Source: Amia ocellicauda
Lineage: Eukaryota; Chordata; Actinopteri; Amiiformes; Amiidae
DNA: 64,000 nucleotides
Direction: 5' to 3'
Assembly: GCF_036373705.1 (NCBI RefSeq)
Contig: NC_089863.1
Span: 9,283,357-9,347,356, forward strand
Shown here piece after piece: positions 44,785-56,984 of this stretch. The notes beneath the pieces were generated by a model, which worked only from the letters and a program-made list of their open reading frames with translations, was not told the DNA's origin and did not search any database. A program made the position numbers and the translations under genes. Position 1 is the stretch's first letter; each line of letters opens with the position of its first letter.

Positions 44785-46775
44785 TTTAATCAGGACTGCA
44801 TGTAGCAAGGATGTGGCTGTTATAATGGGGTATTTCAATTTCCCAAACATAGACTGGGAAAGCCGCTGGGACTACAGAAGCAGGAATAGAGATGGTTGAG
44901 ATGGTAAATGACTGCTTTCTAACTCAATCTGTCAGAGAACCAACCAGAGAGAGAGCATGCATTGACTTGATCTTTTCAAATGACTAAAACAGTGTCAGAG
45001 GGACACTAGTTAGAGAACCAATGGCAAACTGTGATCACAATAGGGTTAGCTTTGAGGCATTCTTTCAAAAAACAAGGCCCAAGTTTAAAACAATGGTCTA
45101 CAATTTTAAGAAATTTGTAACAAAACTTAGCAAATTGAGGACTAAAAACATTGGCGAAAGTGGTTTAATAGAAGTATGCAAAAAAATATAAAGAGAAAGA
45201 TGTGGTGCATACTCAAAAGAGATAGAGATGAAACAAAATACAAATAATTTGTTGAACTTCAAAAAGATCAGGATCAGGAAAGCAAAAAGGGAAATAGAAA
45301 GAAACATAACTCTTAGAGCTAAAACTAATACAAAGAGCTTTTTTCAATATTACAACAGCAAGAGGTCAATAAAGGAGGAAGTGAAACAGCTAAAGGGCAA
45401 AAATTGAAGTATCTTGGAAAACTAACAAGTTGAGGAAATGTTCTAAATGAGTATTTCACAGAGGTTTTTACAAAAGAAAAAACAGGTAACATGCCACAGG
45501 TTAACAATCAGTCCAGTCAAATCCTAAGAGAGATCAGGATAAATGAGGTACTAAAGGGACTAGCAGAATTAAAAACAAACAAATCACCTGGGCCAGATGG
45601 TATATTTCCAAAAGTACAGAAATAAATGAGGGACATTATTTATAGGCCGCTAACTCAAATATTCCAAATGACACTTAGAAGGGGGGATGTTGGAATTCAA
45701 ATTGGAAGCTGTAGGCATTCCGGGTAATGTAAGTAGATGGATTATGAACTGGTTGATGTAAAGGAAACAGAGGGTGTCGATTAGAGGAGTCGCTTCTAAC
45801 TGGAGTGAGGTTGTTAGTGGAGTTCCACAGGGATCAGTATTAGGGCCTGTGCTTTTTCTAATCTATATTAATGATCTGGACTCTGGGATAGTTAGCAACT
45901 TGTCAAATTTGCAGATGATACTAAAATAGGTGTCTCAGCAGATACAATCTTGGCAACACAGGCTATTCAGAGGGACTTAGATAATATTCAGTTGTGGGCC
46001 GACACCTGGCAGATGAAATTCAATGTGGACAAGTGCAAGGTAATACATGCAGGTAACAAAAATGTCCACTATAATTACACTATGCGAGGAATATATCTAG
46101 ATGAAGTATCACATGAGAAAGACCTAGGAGTCTATGTGGACTCCTCACTTTCTCCATCCAAACAATGTGGGGAAGCAATAAAAAAGGCAAACAGGATGTT
46201 AGGGTATATTGTCAAAAGTGTAGAATTGAGAACAAGGGCAGTGATGTTCAGACGGTACAATGCACTAGTTAGAGCTCATCTGGATACTGTGTGCAGTTCT
46301 GGGCTCCACACTTCAAGAAAGATATCGCTGCTCTAGAGGCAGTTCAGAGGAGAGCAACCAGACTTATTCCAGGTCTGAAGGGAACATACTACTGAGAGAC
46401 TGAGGGAACTGAACCTTTTCACCCTGGGACAGAGGAGACTACGTGGGGACTTGATTCAAGTCTTCAAAATCATGATAGGCATCGACCACATCAAACCAGA
46501 GGAGCTTTTCCAGATCAGCAGGGACACACGCACCCGGGGACACAAATAGAAATTGGGCTTCAAGGCATTCAAGACAGAAAACAGGAGACACTTCTTCACA
46601 CAGAGAGTCGTCACAACCTGAACAAACTCCCCAGTGATGTGGTTGAAGCTGAAAATTTGGGAAATTTGGACAGGATCCTTGGATCACTTAGTTATTAATG
46701 GACACCAAACAAGCACGATGGGTCGAATGGCCTCCTCTCCTCTGGTTTTAAACTTTCTTATGACATATAGACTGA
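44785..46775 (+). mobile_element. CR1-like LINE, internally deleted
   Basis: Endonuclease remnant (FNFPNIDWES; CDHNRVSFE), RT start (LKTNKSPGPDGIFPK), a deletion around 45685, then [20 protein letters not shown] and FADDTKIG with the catalytic Asp pair, then the C-terminus with MKFNVDKCKVIHAGN and HEKDLGVYVDSSLSPS (45950-46336), and the 3' UTR to GGGTCGAATGGCCTCC near 46740. Multiple stops and frameshifts. Same family as 7608-10405 and 25930-26222. Confidence 0.85.
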
Positions 46776-46789
46776 TCCTGTTCTGCGGT

Positions 46790-47540
46790 CTCAAGACATC
46801 AAGTTCTCAGGGGTTGATGATTATGAAGACCGAATGCAGACAGGGTCGAGTCTGAGACCATTGAAATCCGATCTTGAGACCAATCTTGAGTACTGCAGCT
46901 CTGGGTTACAGTCTTATCTGTCAGAAGGGATGTATCTCAATCAAGTTACAGTTAAGTCCAGTTACAAGTTCAGTTCACCACATACAGTCGTTGATTAAGT
47001 ATCCAAAAGACAATGGTTAAGTGTCTAAAAGACAATGATAGGTTAAAGTATTTGTATACAATTCAAGAAACAATTAACCTTAAGGCAGAGGCAGGGTCAC
47101 ATGACTTTGGCAGATTTCTGCAGCATCCTAAGTTTGGTACGAAACTACAGACCAAAAATGCTTTAACAATCTAATACTAAATGTAGCTCAGAGAAAGTGA
47201 TAAATACAAATGAATGACTTGCTTTATAGACAAAACTGATTAATAAGATAAATACATTATCCCACTATAGTCTATACATAAATGCATATCATATGTCTGA
47301 AAACCTGTTAGTAGCTATAGCCTACAATTTAGAGAGACCTTTTACTCTAACAATGTAATGTTTTTTAAATAAAAACACACACAGAAAAGCATCAAAGAAA
47401 AACAGACAAAAAGTATTATTTTTTTCATTTTATTTTCTGAAGTTCAGGCTCATATTATTTACATCTATTTAAAAACGTTTCTGGAAATGCTGCTGTTAGT
47501 ACACACTGTATCACAGTATTTAATATTTAATATGGGCTCT
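46790..47540. other. Intergenic DNA upstream of GPCR copy 4
   Basis: From about 47290 it matches the upstream flank of GPCR copy 2 (TAGCTATAGCCTACAATTTA; TTTTATTTTCTGAAGTTCAG). The rest is unrecognised. Confidence 0.45.
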
Positions 47541-47775
47541 GCTTTCTGCTTTCTCTCAGTCATTGTCCAGGTCTCTGGATGCTCACAGCCAGCCTGAGCG
47601 ACTGTCCCAGAGAGAGAACACCCCCACCCCCACTGCAGCACAGCCCCTCCGTCCCCCGAGTCTCTGTCTGAGAGGAGCAGGAGAGAGCAGCCTGGTGGAC
47701 CCGTCTGAAGCCCCCAGGAGCAGCGAGGAGCCGCAGAGAGCAGAACAGATGAACACCAGGCAGCCCCCACTGACC

Positions 47776-48780
47776 ATGAACAACTCAAACACCACAGGAC
47801 TCGACACAGACTCTCAGGACAAGTTGGAATACTCAGAAAATGCATTAATAGTTATAATAGAAATTTTTATTGTGGTCATCGGGCTGCCAGCAAACTGCCT
47901 GGCCATCTGCAGCCTGTACCGCATGATCAGGGCTGACATGGTGGTGCCCATCTACATCATCAACCTGCTCATCTCCGACCTCCTGCAGATCATCGCAAGA
48001 ATACTCCGGTTAATCTTATTGACACTTACAGACAGCGAAGGATTACGGATTGCTAAGGCTTTTTCTTTCAGTCTCTTTATCTTCGGCCTGAGTGCCAGCA
48101 TTGGGTTCATGCTGTGCATCGCCCTGGAGAGATACCTGGTGGTCGCCCATCCTCTGTGGTACCGGTACCGCCGCAATGTCAGGCACGCCACACTGGTCTC
48201 TGTGGGAGTCTGGGTGCTGGCTGTGATATTTACTACAGTGGCAATGCCACTATATATTATCCTTCACTTTCACAAGGAAATAATGATAATGTTCTCTGTG
48301 CTCTGGCTCCTGCCATTCCCTCTTCTCTTGTTCTTCTTCTTTGGCACATGGAGAGCCATCGCCGGCGCCACCTCTGTACGAGACGCAGAGAAGAGGAGGA
48401 TTGTGCGCATGCTGGCCCTCGTCCTGGGCACCTACACTGTGCTCTTCCTCCCATACTGCATAGTGAATTTCATTATCAGCTATAAAATAAATGCAAATAT
48501 TAACACTGTCTTAAGCATTACAATTGAAATGGTAAATCTCAGTGCCCTTGTGGACCCAGTGCTGTACATCCTCCTTAGGCCTATCACCAATCACAGACTC
48601 CGACACTGGCACGTCCTGTGGCCAGAGTCTCCTCCAGCTGCCCAATGGAAGAACAGCATGGCGTACTGGGAGTGTGTGATTGGCCGATGGAGGGGGAAGG
48701 TTTTCAGTGTTGATTCAGTCTGGCTCTGGGTTTATTCTGTGTCAGTACTGTTCACCGCCTCTCATTGTGAGGTTCAGTGA
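47776..48780 (+). CDS. Class A GPCR, copy 4, with a replaced C-terminus
   Basis: A 334-residue frame. The N-terminus through TM7 resembles copy 3 (MNNSNTTGLDTDSQDK, NLLISDLLQ, ERYLVVAHPLWYRYRR, LFLPYCIVNF, DPVLYILLRP). Right after LLRP at about 48583 the sequence jumps to the duplicated 3' flank (ITNHRLRHWHVLWPES ... SHCEVQ), so helix 8, the Cys-Cys palmitoylation site and the acidic tail are lost and about 67 novel residues are gained. Compared with copy 2 the deletion is about 650 bp. A 7-bp duplication (GCTTTCT) at about 47541-47554 breaks the upstream ATG frame but lies before the AG acceptor-like site, so it need not matter if that site is used. It may be a pseudogene or a receptor with altered coupling. 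Confidence 0.75.
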   Translation: MNNSNTTGLDTDSQDKLEYSENALIVIIEIFIVVIGLPANCLAICSLYRMIRADMVVPIYIINLLISDLLQIIARILRLILLTLTDSEGLRIAKAFSFSLFIFGLSASIGFMLCIALERYLVVAHPLWYRYRRNVRHATLVSVGVWVLAVIFTTVAMPLYIILHFHKEIMIMFSVLWLLPFPLLLFFFFGTWRAIAGATSVRDAEKRRIVRMLALVLGTYTVLFLPYCIVNFIISYKINANINTVLSITIEMVNLSALVDPVLYILLRPITNHRLRHWHVLWPESPPAAQWKNSMAYWECVIGRWRGKVFSVDSVWLWVYSVSVLFTASHCEVQ

Positions 48781-48860
48781 CTGATGAAGGGGCTCCATCT
48801 CATTGTGAGAAGGAGCCCCACTGTCTGGAGAAGCACCGGGCGGTGTCAAATGGAAATCGG
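48588..48860 (+). repeat. GPCR 3' flank fused to GPCR copy 4
   Basis: Same wording as 24757-25020 and 37684-37935; here its first 190 bp are read as the receptor C-terminus. Homology to the flank of copy 3 continues to about 49015. Confidence 0.85.
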
Positions 48861-49033
48861 TTACCCTTTAACATGTTCACTGAACTGTGCTCTGCTCTGT
48901 GCTGCAATGACATGCACGTGTATAACACCGTTAATAACCTGATAACGCACTGATCTGCTGGACTGTAAAGCACACAGTGACCAGGTCACAGGGGGTTTGA
49001 AACTCCACTCACAGTAGGCCTAGTACTGTAGAG

Positions 49034-49540
49034 CAGTGTTTCTCCACCTTTCTGCCCCTGAGGCCCCATTTCATCCTATCAAATATCCACATTTTCAAAA
49101 TTTTGAATGTTCCCAAACATCGGGGTCCCTCCATGGCAACACCAACGCCCTCTCGCGGACTCATTCCCTGTGGATTGGTACCTTCCCGGGGACCGGTTTG
49201 AAACTTGTGGGGGTGTGTGAGCCTGGGAGGCGCAACCAGCAGAAGACTGGGTGGGTCCTGGCCTGCTGGCCCCCACTTCAGCCTATGAGGCCATCCAAGA
49301 TGACTCTAATAGAGGAAATGGCACTATCCCCAGGATCAGCACTGCACAGGTCCCAGTTTCTGCCCAGACAAGGCTCCCCTGCATCAAGCAGCTGTAGCAC
49401 CATGGAGAGCAGCTAGAGGCCAACAAGGGCAGCTGATAGCCCTTCTCCTAATGAGGAGGGAGGCTCATACAAGCTGTCCCTGCACTCTCCCTGGCAGTTG
49501 GGTGTCAGTTAGTGAAGAGGAAGGTTGAGAATTTTCTTGA
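49034..49540. mobile_element. hAT-type non-autonomous element
   Basis: The left end CAGTGTTTCTCCACCTTTCT and a right-end remnant GGAAGGTTGAGAATTTTC near 49522-49540 are approximate inverted copies. The interior frame (49036-49416) matches nothing known. Confidence 0.4.
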
Positions 49541-49611
49541 AATAAAACATGGCAAATAAGCTTACTTTCATTGCTGAACTGTCTTTTGTCCCTCCTTCAT
49601 TGCCAGGCCCA

Positions 49612-50200
49612 TTTATTGTTATTATTATTCTTTATTTATTAAAAGATGCCCTTGTCCAGAGGCGGCTTACCAAATTATATTTGCAATATAAGGTGAAATA
49701 ATACAGTGCAGTTCAAGTCATAATACATTTTACAAATTCCAATTTACACAAGTGTATTCAAGATATACAGTAAACAATATATAAGGTTTTACATCCTAGA
49801 TTGTAAAAGCTGATAAGTGCAGACAAGGTGTTAAGGCACAGTCAAGGGCCAAAGGGAAAGGGAGCATAGGGGAAATCAAAATAAATAATACAAGTAAAAG
49901 CAAGAAGTATGACAAAATGTTGTATACATTCAATCTTACAGGAGATTAAATAACTGAATTACAAGTACAGTCTGAAAAGATGCATCTTGAGTAAGCGCCG
50001 GAAGGAGGTCAAGGACTCTGTTATTTTGACTTCAGTGGGAAGGACATTCCACAATTAGGGTTCAGGGATGAGAAGGAGCGGCTCTGGAGGAAGGGGAATA
50101 GAGAGGAGGCAGAGTTAGTCTTCTGGCACCGGAAGACCACAGTGGTATGGAGGGGATGTATTGAGAGACAAGGGTCTGAAGGTAACTCAGTGCAGTTTGA
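49612..50200 (-). mobile_element. Fish retroposon with GCCCTTGTCCAGAGGCGGC tail
   Basis: Reverse-orientation tail (TTTATTAAAAGATGCCCTTG), then a body with AGATTGTAAAAGCTGATAAG and GCATCTTGAGTAAGCGCCGG. It corresponds inverted to 62210-62605. Confidence 0.6.
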
Positions 50201-50261
50201 ACATAGATATTAGCCAGAATTAATCCACCTGGCTCATACTATTAACTGGGCCCTGGTTTTA

Positions 50262-51090
50262 TTTTGCCACATGCTCTCATTAATCTGTACCAGTCATCGG
50301 TACAATGTCAAAACCAAAGCAAAAGCAAAATCAAGCCACTGAATCATGCTCTGCTGATGACACACCAGTTCCTTCTGACAGGCCTGCAGATATGGCCTCT
50401 CCCCCTGCATCTGAATTGGCATTAATTCTGGACAAATTCATGAAGCTGTGAGATGATTTTACAAAGGCCAGATGTGAGATCGCTACTTTCCAAACCATTG
50501 TTCACTCCTTGATTCAAAGGGTGCTTGATATGGAGACCTCACTCACTGATACAGACTGCAGAGTTGCTTATTTGTGGCTTATATGTTAGAATGGGGAGGG
50601 GTGATATTAAACCTACTTTTTCCTTTATTTTTCACTTTCTCTTCTTTCCCTCTTTCCTTTCTTCATGTCACACTTTGTCATTGTGGTTTTATGGGAGATC
50701 TGGCCCATTGTCTTTTATCTTCTTTAGTATGTGATGTCTGTTAATGGAACTAAACTTAGAGGCTGCCCAGTACATTTTATCAGTTGGAACATAAAGGGCC
50801 TCAACTACCCTGTGAAGTGTAAAAGTGTTTTATCCCATCTCCAGCATTTCGGAGTGGGAATTGCCTTCCTGAAGTATACCCTTTTGCTAGCTTCCGATCA
50901 GCTACGGATTCGCTGAGACTGGGTTTGGGAAGCTGTTCCATTCACACTTCCATGGCAAGGCTAGAGGTGCAGCGATCCTAATAAAATATATTCCCTTTGT
51001 TACCTCTCAAACTATTGCAGATCCTATTGGTCATTACATTATTGTAAGTGGTAAACTCTATAACACTACATTAATTCTGGCTAATATCTA
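50262..51090 (+). mobile_element. L1-clade LINE fragment (ORF1 end and start of ORF2 endonuclease)
   Basis: ORF1-like leader (MSKPKQKQNQATESCSAD near 50307), then the start of ORF2 at 50731 with PVHFISWNIKGLNYPVKCK and LSHLQHFGVGIAFLKYT, then in another frame FHSHFHGKARGAAILIKY and GHYIIVSGKLYNTTLIL. It breaks off near 51095 in a TATACTATATACTG repeat. Confidence 0.7.
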
Positions 51091-51094
51091 TACT

Positions 51095-51165
51095 ATATAC
51101 TGTATATACTATATATACTATATACTGTATATACTATATACTAGTATATACTATACTTCAGCCAC
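51095..51165. repeat. TATACTATATACTG-type repeat
   Basis: Degenerate 8-14 bp units of alternating TATACTATA/TACTGTATA directly after the L1 fragment. Confidence 0.8.
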
Positions 51166-51269
51166 CGTCATATACAGAGATCATACCCCACCCCACAGCT
51201 GTGAGATGCTGACCTGCACCAGATGGATTGTATAATCTAAATGTAAATCTAAATCACATCAATCCAAAT

Positions 51270-51375
51270 ATTAAATGTAAATGTTAAATGTAGAGTTTGC
51301 AAAATAAATATATAGCTAACATGAAAGCTATATATTTATTTTGCAAACTCCATGTTTAACATTTACATTTAACAT
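51270..51375. repeat. Perfect 25-bp hairpin inside longer inverted repeats
   Basis: 51293-51317 and 51326-51350 are exact reverse complements (arm begins GAGTTTGCAAAATAAATA) around an 8-nt loop. Imperfect pairing of TTAAATGTAAATG-type sequence extends the stem to about 45 bp. Confidence 0.85.
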
Positions 51376-51625
51376 TTACATTTAACATTTACATTTACAT
51401 TTAGACTAAACATATATGTAAAAGCTATATAATTATTTTGTGACTCAGAGATTTAAGATTTAAGTTAAATATGTATTTCAAAGTTAAATTTTCAGTTTGC
51501 AAACCTCATATTTAGGATTTAGCCAAATATTTAATCAAACGATAAATATTTATTAAAAAAAAATCTGATTAAAAATTTATCGGTTGTGAAAATATAAAGT
51601 CGGCAGCTCGTATTAGCGGTCTGTT

Positions 51626-53019
51626 GTGCTGTTTCTGAGCAGCATTGAGTTAGTCTCGCATATCGTTGAGACCGGTATAGTGATCGGTGGTGTTTTGATC
51701 AATGTTACCCCCCTAGCAGCTCCGGCCAGGAGAGTTACTTTGTCTAATGTTCCTCCTTTTCTGTCAAACGACCTATTAGAGAGGGAACTGGCGAGACATG
51801 GGCAGATAACGTCGGGCTTGAAACGTATACCGCTTGGGTGTAAGTCACAGCAGTTGAAACATGTTGTTTCGTTCAGAAGGCAGGTATTTATGATTTTGAA
51901 TGACATAAATGGGGATCTGAACATTGTGCTTAAGTTCAAGGTTGATGGCAATGATTATGTTGTCTTTGTCACATCTGATTCTATGAAGTGCTTCAACTGC
52001 GGTAATGAAGGCCACACTGTTAGGCATTGCCCTGAGAAGGATCAGGATGAGGGTGCTGGTCCCAGTCGATGGGGAAACTCGGGGGCAGGGAACCGGGGAG
52101 CCCAAGCAGGCCAGGTCGGGGAATGGTGAGCAGCCCGACCGCCCTACTAGCGGAACAGCCGAGGAGGCAGAGGAGGCGAGAAGAGGGGCTGCGGGGGAGG
52201 CTGTTGAAGAGAGTGAGGGTCTGGAGGTCCAGGTACAGGAGAGTGTGGGCGGTGAGAGTACTTCTGACCGCGGCGGTAACGTGCCGACTGTGGAGGTCCC
52301 AGGTATTAGCGGTGTGTCAGCTAATGTTAGTGGAGCATCAGACAGTATGGATGACAGCCGTTTAACTGGACTGGATGGCAGTATACAGCAGCAGGACGGG
52401 GCATCAGGTAGTGGAGTGGGGGTGAGCAGCGAGAGGGCTGGTGACCAGACTGAAAAGATGGAGACTGTGAAGACAACACTGAGCAGTGTGTGGGACACGG
52501 GAATGGAAGTGGGGACGGATCCTGGTCAGGACAGCAGGGTTTTTACAGTGCCTGGGAAGAAACGCACTCGCAAATCTGTGGACGGTGCTTCTGCTAAAAA
52601 AACGGAGTCAAGCTCCTGAGCCGGATGAGGCAGTGTGCTCCCAGCCGGGCTCAGATTCCCGTACGCCGTGGAGTGTGCAGGCTGTGGCGGCAGTGGGTGA
52701 CGGCTCGGAGTCTGACAGTGAGGGGGAGGGCAGTCTCACCGACTCCTCCATCACCTCGGAAGCCTCTGACGTACAGAGAGTCCGAGGCGGTTACAGCGCG
52801 CAGCTTATTAAGGAATTTCTTGATGAAACAAAGGGTAGGAGATGGATTAGTGTTGAAGGCTATTTCCCTGATGTATGTCTGTTTCTGAGCTCGGTGCGGT
52901 CTCTGAAAAGCACTGCTGTTGGGCAAGAGCTGTTCAGTACGCAAGAGTTTGTTCGTTTAAAGAATATCTCCAGCAAACTCCGTAAAGGGTTGAAAATGAA
53001 AAAAGACTCCAATGTATAG
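51626..53019 (+). pseudogene. Tx1-like LINE ORF1, frameshifted
   Basis: RNA-binding ORF1 product of the LINE. A first part (51626-52129) has VTLSNVPPFLSNDLLEREL and the zinc knuckle CFNCGNEGHTVRHCP. It continues in another frame at 52005-52619 with an acidic, Gly/Ser-rich linker, and in a third at 52486-53019 with GRRWISVEGYFPDVCLF and FVRLKNISSKLRKGLK. About two frameshifts separate the parts. Confidence 0.75.
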
Positions 53020-53101
53020 TAACACTGGTGTTTGCATTATTATTGCGGTCACCTGTTTTTTTGCGTCTCTGTTTTTGTTTTCTTCTTCCTCTTTCTTATC
53101 A

Positions 53102-56100
53102 ATGTATCATAATTTACATATTCGGAGCTTACATATTAATGGTGGTAGGAATGCTTTAAAGAGAGCCACGGTTCTCTCTTATATCATTCAGAAAGGCCTG
53201 GGTGTTACTTTCTTACAGGAGATCCACATAGACAGTGTGAATCAAGTAGATTGGGAGAAGGAGTGGGCAGGAGACTTCATCTTTAGTAATGGGACTAATG
53301 TCAGTGCAGGGGTGGCGGTTTTGTTTAGTAGAGGGTTTTTGCCCTCTACTGTCATTCTGAACGAGGTGGTCAAAGGACGTTTGATGAGCGTTCGGACAGT
53401 GATGGAAAAACACGCTTTTCATTTTATAAACGTTTATGCACCCACTGAGGGAAGAGAGAGAGTGTGTTTCCTCCAAGTGTTGGAAACACTGCTTTTGGAG
53501 TGCACACCTGAGGAGACGGTGGTTATAGGGGGGATTTTAATTGTACAGTTGATCCTCTGAAGGATAGGAATCATTTAGAACCTCATCCTCAGTCCAGCAA
53601 AGAGCTTTTAAGGATTATTAAACGTTTTCAATTGGCTGATGTTTTGTATACTTGGTGACAGTATACTTGGACGAAGATCACAGAGAAGGATGTCTCTCTG
53701 GCTAGATTGGATTGCTTTTATACCTTTCAGCACAATGTAAATATTTTAAAAGCTGGTTTTATCACCCCTAGTGGTTTTTCAGATCACAGTTTGGTAACAG
53801 ATGTTTCCATCAGTAAAGCCACGTAGCTCCCATTGGCATTTCAATGCAGTTCTGGGTGCTGACATGCACTTTAGGAGAGTATTTACCTTCTTTTGGGAGA
53901 GGTGGAAGGCACAGAAATCTGGTTCCTCTTCTGTACGGCAATGGTGGGATGTTGGGAAAGTACAGATTCTGGCTTTTTGTCAGCAGTACACCATGAATGT
54001 CACCAAAGGCTTAACTGAAGCCATGAAAGTTTTAGAGGTGGAGATTCTGGAGCTCCAGAGAGCCGTAGACTCCTGCCCAACGGCTGGACTGATTGAGAGT
54101 CTGCAGAAGAAAAGGAGGGGATTGTCGGATCTGTTGGGAATGAAAGTACAGGGAGCCCTGGTGAGGGCACGTTTTCAGAGTTGTGCGGAGATGGATGCTC
54201 CCACTCATTATTTTTTCGGGCTAGAGAAGAAGAGGGCACAGAGTAAGCTGATTCACTGCTTGACGACCTCAGCAGGACAGGAGCTGCGTGAGCCTGGGGA
54301 CATTCGCAGGCTGGCTGTGGAGTTCTACAGGGACTTGTTCATGGCGGAGGCCATGGAGGAGACTTTGGATTCCCAGCGCTTCCTTGAGGACCTCCCGCAG
54401 GTTTCAGAGGAGGGAGCCAGGCAACTTGAGCAGCATCTGAGTGAGGAGGAGCTCACTGACGCTTTGCAGGGCCTGAACACTGGCAAGGCTCCTGGGATTG
54501 ATGGCTTGTCAGTGGAGTTCTACAAACTGTTCTGGTCCTTGTTGAAGGCAGATCTGTGTGAGGTGTTGGAGGAGAGTCTGCAAAGGAAAGAACTGCCTCT
54601 GAGTTGCCGAAGGGCTGTGATCTCGCTGCTCCCCAAGAAAGGGGACCTCTGCAGCATAAGGAACTGGAGACCTGTGTCGCTACTCTGTACCGATTATAAG
54701 ATCATCTCGAAAGCCCTAGCCAATCGCTTAAAGACTGTGAGCGAGGTGGTGCATCCAGATCAGACGTACTGTATACCTAACAGGTCCATTTTTGACAATG
54801 TTTTTTTGATTCGGGACATTATGGCAGCCTCTAAACTTTTTGGTTTTAAAGCTGGTATCGTGTCGTTGGATCAAGAGAAAGCTTTTGATAGAGTAGATCA
54901 CTTGTATTTGTGGAAGGTCCTGGATGCCTTTGGGTTTAGTGTCGGCTTTATTGAGAAAATCAAGTTGCTTTATGGTGATATTTTTGGTGTACTGAAGATA
55001 AATGGCATTTTAAGTGCCCCATTTTCGGCAAGGCTGCCCTCTCTCTGGCATGCTGTACTCCTTGGCTATAGAGTCCCTGGTGAATGAGTTACGGAGAGTA
55101 TTGACAGGGGTGACTTTTCCTCAGTGTCCAGATATGTCCTTCAAAGTCACTGCATATGCTGATGACATAGCAGTGCTTGTGGTTGGAGACGGGGATGTGG
55201 AGCAGCTTGAGGCATGCCAGAGAAAGTATGAGAGGCTCTCCAGTGCAAAAATCAACTGGGCGAAAAGCAATGCAGTGCTAGTGGGTGACTGGAATGGCTG
55301 TGCTACGCCATACCTGCCAGCAGGACTGAGGTGGGACAGGGGGGGTTTCCAGTACTTGGGAGTGTTTTTGGGTGATGACGCCACCACTCAGAAGAATTGG
55401 GAGGGCTGGTGGAGAAATTTAAAGCCAGGTTGCAGCGATGGCGGTGGTTACTTCCTCAACTGTCTTATAGGGGCAGGGCACTTGTAGTTAATAACCTGGT
55501 TGCCTCAAGTGTATGGCACAGGTTTATTGTTTTAGAACCTCCTGAGGTTTTGATTAAGCAGCTTCAGTCCATTTTGTTGGATTTTTTTTGGGACGGGCTG
55601 CACTGGATCAGACAATGTGTGCTGTATCTGCCTTTGGCGGAGGGGGGGCAGGGTCTGATCGACATTGCCAGTAGGACTGCGGCCTTTCGTCTGAAGGCAC
55701 TTCAGAGGCTGCTGTACTCTTCAGAGGACCTGCCCTGGGCACAGCTTGCTCTGGGTTTCCTGCGACAGGTGGGGGAGTTAGGTTTTGGAAAGAGTATTTT
55801 TCTCATAGAAATGCATTGCCTTAAGGTGACCCAGTTGCCCCTGTACTACTGCAGTCTCCTGAAGGCCTGGAGCTTGTTCAGAATTGTCGGCAGAGATACT
55901 GAGAGGTTCAGTTTCTATGGTGTACTGGAGGAGCCCCTGATTCTGAATCCCTTTTTCCAAACACAGCTAGTGGAGAGGTCGCATTTCACTAGAATGTTAG
56001 TCAGGGCTGGAGTGGTGAAAGTCGGGCACTTGTTGGACTTGAGTCATTTTAGGTGGAAGGAGCCTGAGCTTTTGGCTGCAGAGCTGGGCGTTAACTCTGT

Positions 56101-56938
56101 GCGTGTAGTGGAGCGGTTTCTAAATCAGGTCCGTAATGCTCTGCAAACAGAGGGGCTGGTTTTGGTGGAGAAAATGCTTAGGCAAAGGAGGGCCCCACAG
56201 CCTGACTCTGAGTTCCCCTTGTTAACAGTGTCCCCAGCATTGAGTCAGCACACTGAGGTGCCGGGTCATTTACTGAAGGTTGAGAATGTTACTGAGCTTT
56301 CTCTATTTACTGTGGATGGGAAGCAGGTGTACAAGGCCTGCGTGAAGGTTCGTCACCAGCAGCAGCTCCAGCAGTTACCTGATACGCACTGGCGAGAGCA
56401 GTTAGGGGTGGGGGAGGAGTTTGAACCGGCTTGGCGTACTTTGTACAAACCTCCACTGCAAAAAAGGTTGGGGGATCTGCAGTGGAGGATCCTGCATTCC
56501 ATCATTGCCATTAACTCTTTTCTGACCATCATTAAGCCTGGGGTTACGGACAATTGTCCTTTCTGTTCTCAGAGGGAGACTGTTTTTCACTGCTTTATGC
56601 TAATGAAGACGCTGATTGAGGGTCTGGGTTTGCCGTTTACTGAAGCAAGTTTTATTTTTGGTTTTAAATACCGAAAGACGAGGCGAAGCATTTTTCAGCT
56701 GAGCAATTTTATTTTTGGACAGGCCAAGTTTGCCATTTTAAAAAGCAGTAAGAACAAAGTTAATGGTTTTATCGCTCATGATCCTGTGCATATTTTCAAA
56801 CATCTAGTGGTGTCTAAAATCAGGGTAGATTTTCAGTTCTACAGCGCTATGCAGGATTTGGACAGCTTTGAGCTACTGTGGTGTGTAAACAAATTGTTGT
56901 GTGAAGTGGAGGGGGGTGTTGTAGTGTTTTTTATATGA
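53102..56938 (+). pseudogene. Tx1-like LINE ORF2 (APE endonuclease and reverse transcriptase), frameshifted
   Basis: Order of domains: AP endonuclease-like (LHIRSLHINGGRNALKRA, VTFLQEIH, FHFINVYAPT) with a frame break at about 53530 where the conserved GGDFN motif should stand; a linker and RT at 53801-55087 (NTGKAPGIDGLSVEFYK, NWRPVSLLCTDYKI, SLDQEKAFDRVDH); a frame break at about 55020 inside RQGCPLSGMLYSLAIE; AYADDIAV with the catalytic Asp pair near 55155-55178; then from 55397 the C-terminal region (YRGRALVVNNLVASS, LYKPPLQKRLGDLQWR, CPFCSQRETVFHC). At least three frameshifts. The clade call rests on the SLDQEKAFDRVDH and CPLSG wording. Confidence 0.85.
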
Positions 56939-56984
56939 TGATTTCATGGTTGGTTTGCTGTTTTATGTGCTTTTAATGTTTTAA

